Positions 57,508 to 64,000 of a DNA stretch of 64,000 nucleotides are shown in pieces. Under the pieces are notes generated by a model, which made no database searches, had not been told where the DNA came from, and was given only the letters and a program-made list of their open reading frames with translations. Location of the stretch: assembly GCA_016795505.1 (NCBI GenBank), contig JAEUHH010000088.1:1-64000 (forward strand), read 5' to 3'. The DNA comes from Verrucomicrobiales bacterium. GTDB taxonomy: Bacteria > Verrucomicrobiota > Verrucomicrobiia > Verrucomicrobiales > DEV007. Numbering within the stretch: the stretch's first letter is position 1; every line of letters starts with the position of its first letter. A program made the position numbers and the translations under genes.

Positions 57508-57960
57508 ATGCCCAGACGCGCCAGTTCCGGTATCAATCTCGGCCAGATCCTCGGCATCGCCGGCGCCATCCTCGGTTTCATCGTCGCCGCCGTCCTGCTG
57601 ATCCGCGTGGTGGGCGGCGACTTCCTCGGCGGCTCGTCAGGCGGCGGCCCGGGCCGCAGCGGCGGCTCCCTCGGCAATGCCAGCGAGCTCCAGGTCGCCA
57701 CCTACATCGACAATGCCAACAGCCTGCGCGGCAACGTCTACAAAGTCAGCGGCAAGATCGAGGAAATCCTCAAATACACCCCCGACCGCGGCCGCCTCAT
57801 CACCGTCGATGCCACCGGCGGCGGCGAGACCGCCCTGCTGCCCGTCCTGGTGCCCGAGACCTTCAGCGGCGTCAATATCGACCGCGGCGCCCAATTCACC
57901 TTCATCGTCCGCGTGGACCGCGGCGGCATCCTCATCGCCGAGCAGGTCGAGCAGAGCTGA
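57508..57960 (+). CDS. Membrane-anchored small protein with OB-like domain
   Basis: A 150-residue protein with one N-terminal helix (LGQILGIAGAILGFIVAAVLLI), a Gly/Ser-rich linker, then a beta-rich domain (ATYIDNANSLRGNVYKVSGKIEEIL, GRLITVDATG, FTFIVRVDRGGILIAEQVE) that reads like an OB fold. No family is recognised. It sits 36 bp upstream of the next gene and is probably co-transcribed with it. Confidence 0.65.
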   Translation: MPRRASSGINLGQILGIAGAILGFIVAAVLLIRVVGGDFLGGSSGGGPGRSGGSLGNASELQVATYIDNANSLRGNVYKVSGKIEEILKYTPDRGRLITVDATGGGETALLPVLVPETFSGVNIDRGAQFTFIVRVDRGGILIAEQVEQS

Positions 57961-57996
57961 GTTGAGCCCCTCCCCTTTCCCACCGTCACACCCGCC

Positions 57997-60003
57997 ATGA
58001 AATCGCCCCGCCTCCCCGCTTTCCTGCTGGCATGCCTGCCCCTCGGCCTCGCCGCCCAGGTCTATACCCCGCCCAGCCAGCCCGCCGGCGGCGGCGGCAA
58101 CACCGGCGGAGGCGGCGGGAACAACACCACCATCATCAACCGCCAGCCCGCCCAGGAAAATCGCCAGATGGCCGGCAACGACGTGCCCTGGCTCGATCCC
58201 TCGAACAATGTCTTCATGTTCGACGGCAAGCAGTTCAACATCCAGGACAACCAGGTCTTCCGCTCCCGTTTCGAAAAATACCTGAACGCCGCCGAGGCCA
58301 ATTCCGAGATCGATCTCGCCTACCGCCAGTCCATCCGCGCTGTCCTCGACGCCCTCTCCCCCCACAAAAAGCCCGACCTGCCCACTGCCGTCGCCAATCT
58401 CCAGTACGCCGCCGAGTTTCCCCAGGATGCCCGGCTCAGCGAGTCCCTCGCCAACGCCATCTACCGCGTCTGGCTGGCCAAAAAGTCCGTCTTTGAACTC
58501 CAGCAGATCAATCGCGACCTCGACGACCGCCGCCGCCGGCTCGACTGGAACTTTGACGCGTGGAAAGAGCCCAACAAGCTCACCACCGGCACCCGGTCCA
58601 CCGGTCGGCAGGGGCAGCAGCAACAACAGCAGCAGCAGACCGCCCAGGTGACCAATCCCGCCAACGCCGGCCACGTCTCCCGCTACGTCCAGCGCATCGC
58701 CGAAGTCGAGGCCGAGCGCGTCGCCAACAAGGCGAAGATGGAACTCTCCGAGATCGAGGCCAAGCTCGAGTTTCAGGGCCTCATCGTCCAATTCTTCCTC
58801 CAGCGCCGCTTCGAGCACGTCATCATGGGCGCACGGCTCTACACCGAGTTCTTCCAGGACGGAGCCGGCCGCCTCCAGTTCGAGGAAGGGTCCGATGTCG
58901 AAAAAGGCTTCGCCAAGAGCATCGGCTTCAACCCCACCATCGCCACCCTCGACAGCTTCGCCAACGAAGCCATCCGCGACGTCGACCAGGCCGTCGAGTC
59001 CTTCGGCTTCCTGCTCCAGCAGAATGAGATCGATGGCGCCACCCGCCAGCTCCAGCAGGCCTTCGTCATGGGCGAGTACCTGCCCTCCGTCCAGAACGTG
59101 CCCCGCGACGGCAAACGCAAAGTCCTCGAGTACGCCCAGAATGGCTTCCAGCTCGTCAACGCCATGGAGGTGAAGGACTACACCCTCGCCGACGAACTCG
59201 TGACCAAAATGCGGCAGCAGGCCCGCGACTTCGACCACTCCAAGCCCACCGCCGCCATCGAGTCCGCCAAGCTGGCCAGCTCCATGCGCATCCGCACCGC
59301 CAAGAACGCCGCCCTGAAAGGCGACGATGCCGCCTACGAGGAGAACATCAAGGCCGCCGCCGAGATCTGGCCCACCAATCCCGAGCTCAAAGCCCAGTTC
59401 AACCTCATCGCCGACGCCGGCGACGTGCAGGAGCAGGCCAAGATCGAGTTCGACCGCCTGCTCAGCACCCAGAGCTACCGCCAGATCTTCGACAACAAAG
59501 CCCGCTTCACCGCCGCCACCGTCGACGATCCCACGCGGCAGCAGGCCCTCGAGGAGATCGTGAACAACATCCTCGAGATCGAGACCTCCATGAAGCAGGC
59601 CGATGGATTCGCCAAAGCCGGCAATCCCCACATGGCCTGGGAGCTCATCGAGGGCACCTTCCGCAAATTCCCCGACGACGTGCCCCTCAGCGCCATGCGC
59701 TCCGACCTGTCCACCGAAGTGGCCGAGTTCGTCAAAGCCCTCAAGATGGCCGACAATCTGGAGAAACGCGACCAGACCGGCTCCGCCCTGTCGTGGTTCC
59801 TCAAGTCCAAGCGCATGTATCCCCAGAGCCAGTATGCCCAGGAGGGCATCGACCGCCTCGTCGGCAAGATCCTGCCCGACGAAGGCGGCACCATCGGCTC
59901 TCCCGCCCCCGCCGCCGCCTCCGATGGCGGCGCCCCCCAGACCAGCGCCCTCGGGAGTGGCGAAGACACCTTTTTCGCCGCCCCCGCGACGAAAGCCCCC
60001 TGA
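57997..60003 (+). CDS. Large exported helical protein of unknown function
   Basis: A 668-residue protein with a signal peptide (LLACLPLGLAAQVY), a Gly/Asn-rich low-complexity stretch (~25-50), and a mostly alpha-helical body with TPR-like spacing in the second half (for example AAEIWPTNPELKAQFNLIADAGD and GNPHMAWELIEGTFRKFPDD). A Gln run follows GRQG near residue 208. Likely periplasmic and possibly part of a scaffold with the small membrane protein upstream. No catalytic motif. Confidence 0.65.
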   Translation: MKSPRLPAFLLACLPLGLAAQVYTPPSQPAGGGGNTGGGGGNNTTIINRQPAQENRQMAGNDVPWLDPSNNVFMFDGKQFNIQDNQVFRSRFEKYLNAAEANSEIDLAYRQSIRAVLDALSPHKKPDLPTAVANLQYAAEFPQDARLSESLANAIYRVWLAKKSVFELQQINRDLDDRRRRLDWNFDAWKEPNKLTTGTRSTGRQGQQQQQQQQTAQVTNPANAGHVSRYVQRIAEVEAERVANKAKMELSEIEAKLEFQGLIVQFFLQRRFEHVIMGARLYTEFFQDGAGRLQFEEGSDVEKGFAKSIGFNPTIATLDSFANEAIRDVDQAVESFGFLLQQNEIDGATRQLQQAFVMGEYLPSVQNVPRDGKRKVLEYAQNGFQLVNAMEVKDYTLADELVTKMRQQARDFDHSKPTAAIESAKLASSMRIRTAKNAALKGDDAAYEENIKAAAEIWPTNPELKAQFNLIADAGDVQEQAKIEFDRLLSTQSYRQIFDNKARFTAATVDDPTRQQALEEIVNNILEIETSMKQADGFAKAGNPHMAWELIEGTFRKFPDDVPLSAMRSDLSTEVAEFVKALKMADNLEKRDQTGSALSWFLKSKRMYPQSQYAQEGIDRLVGKILPDEGGTIGSPAPAAASDGGAPQTSALGSGEDTFFAAPATKAP

Positions 60004-60269
60004 CAGGCCCGGTAAGAGCCTCCGCCGCAGGATCGATCCGCCGCGGCTTGGCGACAGCAACAGCCGGTCAGGCGGACTTGGTATGCCTTCCTCCTGTCGG
60101 CGAACCTTCGGAAAAAAGACGCGCCCTCAGCCCGGCATCGCGGTTGGCCCGATCAGGCGGGATTATTGATGGGGCGGACGTCTCGGATCAGGCGACGGCG
60201 AGGCATGACGAGCCCGATTCGGGAGCGCAGCCTCGATGAGAGGATAAAGATTCAAATCAGGGAATTCAA

Positions 60270-60755
60270 TCAACTCACAACGGAATCGGGCTTGCCATCG
60301 CCGGCTTGTTCGGTGCGTTTCGGAGGGAGATAAGAACGCACGATGACGAAAACGAGTCCGAGAGCCATGAGCACGTTTCCGCAAATCTGAATTCCTGAGA
60401 CGGGATGGTATTCGTTCAAATAAGCGAAGAAAATGGCCGCAGTAAGCGTGCTTGCAAAGGCAGTAACAGAGAAACCAATCAAGAGAAAATGAGTAAGAAC
60501 AAGCTGAAAAGATGGCTTCACAGGAGGCAAGCATCGCCAGCAAGCAAATCCGACCAAAGCAGGGAAGATGAAAACCATAAAGCTTACCGGGTCAAACACG
60601 CGGGAAACCTTTAAAGGAAGGGGTGATGGCATTCCCTCCAGTTGATCGAATGCAACCTCCTGAACTACGGCAGTGACGAAAAAGAGCACGAAAGAGTAAA
60701 ACGCAAAGCACAGGCTCAGTCCAAATCGAGTGGCTTTCATTTCATCACCGATCAA
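60270..60755 (-). CDS. Small multi-pass membrane protein
   Basis: A protein of about 156-161 residues with four hydrophobic segments (LCFAFYSFVLFFVTAVV, VSFMVFIFPALVGFACW, LTHFLLIGFSVTAF, GNVLMALGLVFVIVRSYL). Less GC-rich than its neighbours. ATG at 60740 (MKATRFGLSL) is the likely start; codons further upstream belong to the group II intron boundary. The intron lies in its 5' leader, so expression may depend on splicing or read-through. Confidence 0.7.
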   Translation of the reverse strand: MIGDEMKATRFGLSLCFAFYSFVLFFVTAVVQEVAFDQLEGMPSPLPLKVSRVFDPVSFMVFIFPALVGFACWRCLPPVKPSFQLVLTHFLLIGFSVTAFASTLTAAIFFAYLNEYHPVSGIQICGNVLMALGLVFVIVRSYLPPKRTEQAGDGKPDSVVS

Positions 60756-60756
60756 G

Positions 60757-62838
60757 GTAGGGACACCGGTTGCCCGGTGCCCCCCTTACAGATCCCGGCG
60801 TGCGGAATTACCGCACCGGGCTCCTCAGAGGACGCGCACGCAGAGCGAAGCGGACCTTTGGTTGGCTTTCTGGTTTCCATCATGCAGGATTTGGCGGCTT
60901 TTGGCAATCTTTCAAAACACCGGAGCACGACATTCCACGACGCGAGCCGCCGGCAGTCGCCAACGCTTCCACCAGAGGGTCATGTCCGCCTTGGTCATCG
61001 ACCGGCGCTGGCTGCGCCGGTTGAGCCATTTGTAGAGCAGTCTCCACACTTCCCACTGGTATTTGCCCAGCATCACGGCGTTGCCTCTCACTCCGTAGTA
61101 GTTCACATAGCCTTGCAACTTCCGCCGCAGCACCGCCACCAAGTCCGCCATCGGCAGATTCCTGGCGCTTTTGATCCACTCCTTGAACGCCCGCAGGCTC
61201 GCCCGGAATTTCTCCCGGTTGGTCCGGCGTTTCACAGCGCTGGCTTTCGGGTTGCGGATCGTCCGCCCCCAGTAGAAGTCGAATCCCAGGAAGGTAAACT
61301 TCCCGCTCCGCTCGGGGTCCCAACGGTCGAACTTCACCAGCGCGCTCTTTTCCTCCGCGACGCGAAGCGCGAACTTCGACAAGCGCTCGGGCAGGGCTTG
61401 CAGGTAGGCTCGGGCGTCTTCTTCCCTCGCGAAGCACACGATGCTGTCGTCGGCATAACGCCGGAAAAGCACCCGGCCTTTCGCTTTACGCCTCACCACC
61501 CGGTCGATCCACAGGTCTTGCACGTAGTGCAGGTAGATGTTGGCCAGCACGGGCGAGATCACCCCGCCCTGCGGCGTCCCCGTCGCTGGGTGCACCGTCT
61601 GTCCATCCTCTTCCATCACTCCGGCTTTGAGCCATTTCACAATCAGGCGGATCAGGCCGCGATCGGCGATGCGCTCCTCCAGCATTCTCACCATCCAGCC
61701 GTGGTCGATGTGGTCGAAGAAGCTTCTAATATCGGCTTCCACCACCCAGCGGTATTCTCCGCCGTTGAGCGCCTCGCGCAGATCCTGACTGGCCTGCCTC
61801 GCGCCCTTTCCGGCGCGGTATCCGATGCTCTCTTCGACGAAGTCCGCCTCCCAGATCGACTCCAGGATCATCTTCACGGCTTGCTGCACGATTTTATCCT
61901 CCAACACGGGGATGCCCAGAGGCCGCCGTTTCCGGCCACCCGCTTTGGCGATCCACCGCCGCCTGACGTTCCGGGCGCGGTACCGCCCTTCTTTCAAGCG
62001 CGTTTCCAAATCCACCAGATTCCGGTCCAAATCCTTCGCATACTCCGCGTGGGTCACCCCGTCGATTCCCGGAGCGGCTTTGCGTTTCAGGCATTTGAAG
62101 GCCTCGGCCAACATCTGGCGGTCCAACAGGCGGCTCAGTCCCCGGAAGCGGTGCTTCGGTTCTTTCACCGCCTTCGCTCCCAGTGCGGACAGGGTGCGTG
62201 ACACGCTTTGATTGGGAGTATTCCTTTCCCTCGCGTGGGTGCTTTGTCCGCTTTGTCTCTCCGTCCCTCCCTTCGCCTTGTGAACGGCTCTCCCGTCTCC
62301 GACTACTATGAAGGGATCTGACTCCCGGTCCACCGCGGCTGCCACTTCCCATTCGGGTTGATGGCAGTCGCCCCTCAGCGAGAGGATCGCTCGCGAGGGC
62401 ATGCGTCCCGGGTCTCCCGAGTTCGAGGTGCCGTCCTCCTCAGGACGGTCATCTGCTCGCTTCTTTTCACTCATGCCACGGTCTTGGTTCGACCCCGGTG
62501 GAGCCTTGAGCGCTCGCCAAAGCACGCTGTCAGGTGCTGGATTCTCCATACTGTTACTGGATCTCCCTCCACATCCATATACTTACGGGGCTGTATCAAC
62601 CTTCAGGCGGGTGCGAACCGCCCTGTGGCCTGCGTGTTTCCCTGTGTACGCTTCGTCGAAGCCGTTTCGCCATCCCTCCGCCTGGGCGGCTTCGGGCTGT
62701 TCGTTGATATTGCGGTGGCTCCCGCACGGTTTCATGGCTTAGCTGACTTCCACGCAACACTCGGTAGTCGGTGCTGGCTGGGCTTTACGACATGGTGACT
62801 TTCACACCACAAGAAGCGCCTCGCTTAGCTCGGCGCAC
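60757..62838 (-). mobile_element. Group II intron, bacterial class C-like
   Basis: On the minus strand the element starts with GTGCGCCGAGC (5' end at 62838) and ends near 60757. Domain V is seen at 60823 to 60790 as a 34-nt hairpin beginning GAGCCCGGTGCGG and ending in CGCCGGGATCT, followed by a domain VI-like hairpin (GGCACCGGGCAACCGGTGTCC). The maturase lies inside. Total length is about 2.08 kb. It carries no visible endonuclease domain, as usual for class C, whose members tend to insert near terminators. Exact 3' end is uncertain by a few bases. Confidence 0.85.
60912..62474 (-). CDS. ltrA: Group II intron reverse transcriptase/maturase
   Basis: A 520-residue intron-encoded protein. RT blocks are clear: KRKAAPGIDGVTHAEYAKD, RPLGIPVLEDKIVQQAVKMI, VVEADIRSFFDHIDH, GTPQGGVISPVLANIYLH, FRRYADDSIVCFA with the catalytic YADD. 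The maturase X domain follows (SLRAFKEWIKSARNLPMADLV, LQGYVNYYGVRGN). No HNH endonuclease domain at the C-terminus, in line with class C introns. The N-terminal ~100 residues are low in recognisable motifs; start at 62474 (MSEKKRADDRPEE) is a choice. Confidence 0.93.
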   Translation of the reverse strand: MSEKKRADDRPEEDGTSNSGDPGRMPSRAILSLRGDCHQPEWEVAAAVDRESDPFIVVGDGRAVHKAKGGTERQSGQSTHARERNTPNQSVSRTLSALGAKAVKEPKHRFRGLSRLLDRQMLAEAFKCLKRKAAPGIDGVTHAEYAKDLDRNLVDLETRLKEGRYRARNVRRRWIAKAGGRKRRPLGIPVLEDKIVQQAVKMILESIWEADFVEESIGYRAGKGARQASQDLREALNGGEYRWVVEADIRSFFDHIDHGWMVRMLEERIADRGLIRLIVKWLKAGVMEEDGQTVHPATGTPQGGVISPVLANIYLHYVQDLWIDRVVRRKAKGRVLFRRYADDSIVCFAREEDARAYLQALPERLSKFALRVAEEKSALVKFDRWDPERSGKFTFLGFDFYWGRTIRNPKASAVKRRTNREKFRASLRAFKEWIKSARNLPMADLVAVLRRKLQGYVNYYGVRGNAVMLGKYQWEVWRLLYKWLNRRSQRRSMTKADMTLWWKRWRLPAARVVECRAPVF

Positions 62839-63750
62839 AACAGATCAATTTCCTAGGACCGCCCGCAGTGATATCAGCCGGACGGTCAGACCCGAGAATG
62901 CCCAGAATTCCCCGTCCTGACAAGAAATTTCCCCGGCAGCGTGCGTCTATCGGGATCACGGGGTCGCGATGGGCGGCGCGTCGATTCCGTCGGTGATATC
63001 ACGGCCCGGTCGATCTCCCGGCCGGTCGGGGAAGCGGGTGCCGGGAGACAGCGGCAGTGACGGGTGAAGGGGGCTTGCCCACGCCCGAGGCCGGAAGGGT
63101 AGCCGGTCGATTCAGCGATCCCGAGGGGCAGGCCGGGCGGGTATTTTCTCCGGAGGCGGGCTCGGGCCACTTTTCCACCCAACTCCAAGCCTCGTTGTCG
63201 GAGCGTCTTCGGCTGACACGAGGGCAGGGATCGGCTTTTGGGGGGACGGCAGCTCGGAGGGGCTGCTTCCGAGGACTCGATTTTGCGACGCGTGCCGGAA
63301 GACCTGCTCTCGGCGCGCGCTCCGTCAAACACTCCAAAAACGGGAAATCGCGGCCGGCCTGGCAGTGGGCAGGAGTGCCCGCGCTCCGTATCAAACTCCT
63401 AGAGACGCGGAAAGGCGGCCCGACTGAGCCTTCCACAAGAAACCCCCGAAACTTGCAGAAGGGATGAACCAGTCGGACCGCCTCAAAGCATTGCTCGCAA
63501 CACTCGGTGTGGCGAACTGGGCGGACTTTTGCCACGATCCGCCGGAGTGGCAACCGGATTTTTCGTCGATTTTTCAGTCCGACACCGGCCGCTCGCGTCT
63601 CGGCGGCGCGGCGGACCACGCGGGCGGCCCTGCGGCGGGGCCGGGCGGGTCGATGACGGAATCGGCGGTTGTGATTTCGGCGGCTGCGTGTAGGAATTGC
63701 CTCCTTTTTTCCCGACCCCACCACAGACCCCATCACCCCACCTCCCTGCC

Positions 63751-64000
63751 ATGAGAGTCCAGCCCTTTGCCGCCCTCGTCCCCGCTCCCGGTCTCGCCTC
63801 GCGCATCGCCTCGGTGCCGTACGATGTGGTGAACACCGACGAGGCCCGCGCTCTGGCGGCGGGGAATCCGGACAGCTTCCTGCACGTGATCCGGGCGGAG
63901 ATCGATCTGCCGGAGGACACGGACCCGTACAGCGACGCGGTCTATGCGAAATCGAAGGAAAACTTCGACCGGCTCCAGCGCGAGGGCCTGTTCGTCCGCG
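63751..64000 (+). CDS. DUF1015 family protein, 5' part only
   Basis: Eighty-three codons, truncated by the window end, reading MRVQPFAALVPAPGLASRIA, then SVPYDVVNTDEARALAAGNP, then DSFLHVIRAEIDL. This matches the N-terminus of DUF1015 proteins, which often start with a (I/V)xPFxAxxP motif and PYDV. They are frequently found near serine or one-carbon genes; function unknown. The ~910 bp before it, from the intron end at 62839, shows no gene I can support. Confidence 0.85.
   Translation, partial: MRVQPFAALVPAPGLASRIASVPYDVVNTDEARALAAGNPDSFLHVIRAEIDLPEDTDPYSDAVYAKSKENFDRLQREGLFVR

Noticed and set aside
62839-63750. Open frames between the intron and the DUF1015 gene
   Set aside because: Opposed, overlapping, Arg/Pro-rich frames with no recognisable domain; a 96-codon frame at 63464 starts plausibly but turns low-complexity.
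1-64000. CRISPR arrays, rRNA genes, prophage
   Set aside because: No regularly spaced repeats of CRISPR type, no rRNA sequence and no phage structural or integrase genes were seen.

Overview
The window looks like a chromosome segment from a high-GC member of the Verrucomicrobia (PVC group). The inference rests on gene content: a WD40 protein with a planctomycete-type cytochrome c domain (CIACH), a DUF1080 protein, a secreted ceramidase-like protein, an S1 sulfatase, and many Sec/Tat-exported proteins beside ordinary housekeeping genes. No rRNA, integrase or CRISPR array was seen.

Layout. 1-754: no credible gene, but a three-copy ~83 bp tandem repeat. 755-7754: NdpA-like protein, formate/nitrite channel, ArsR regulator plus small membrane protein, WD40/cytochrome protein, RecJ. 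7755-8870: non-coding, with two good sigma70-type promoters, each leading to a possible structured RNA with a hairpin end. 9011-11346: an array of 25 tRNA genes, then an HNH endonuclease, a slipin, an unknown ORF, a RlaP-like nucleotidyltransferase and a calcineurin-type phosphoesterase. 16049-27362: housekeeping (beta-helix protein, frr, pyrH, PTS IIA, LMW phosphatase, fused rpiB-glyA, fmt, adenylate-kinase-like protein, LolC/E permease, RDD protein, GH57 enzyme, RNase-H-like nuclease). 27444-30649: two exported proteins and an Rpn-type nuclease. 30868-33775: a chimeric NAD-dependent DNA ligase locus. 33839-43509: Dabb protein, pgi, exported hydrolases, glnD, an RNase Z-like protein, rpsR, rpmG and a DksA-like protein split by a poly-A run. 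44228-60003: signalling kinases and an NtrC-type regulator, sugar enzymes, cutA, sulfatase, AsmA-like protein, ABC-2 exporter and three exported unknowns. 60270-62838: a membrane protein with a class-C-like group II intron just upstream. The edge holds the start of a DUF1015 gene.

Three things stand out. First, 22 of the 25 array tRNAs share a non-canonical elbow: T-loop position 55 is G instead of U, and the D-loop carries AG where GG is expected. Loop positions 54 and 58 co-vary (U-A, A-U, G-G) in all but one, which argues against random decay. Several also lack a D-arm, lack the Leu long arm, or have C33. Second, the 3' part of ligA has been replaced by AT-rich foreign DNA that completes the ligase and adds a small SWIM zinc-finger ORF; the displaced host BRCT tail survives, orphaned, just downstream. 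Third, a family of short palindromic units built on an invariant ACCCTGTT core occurs at six loci, once in frame inside fmt.

All functional calls are from motif recognition by eye. No database search was possible.
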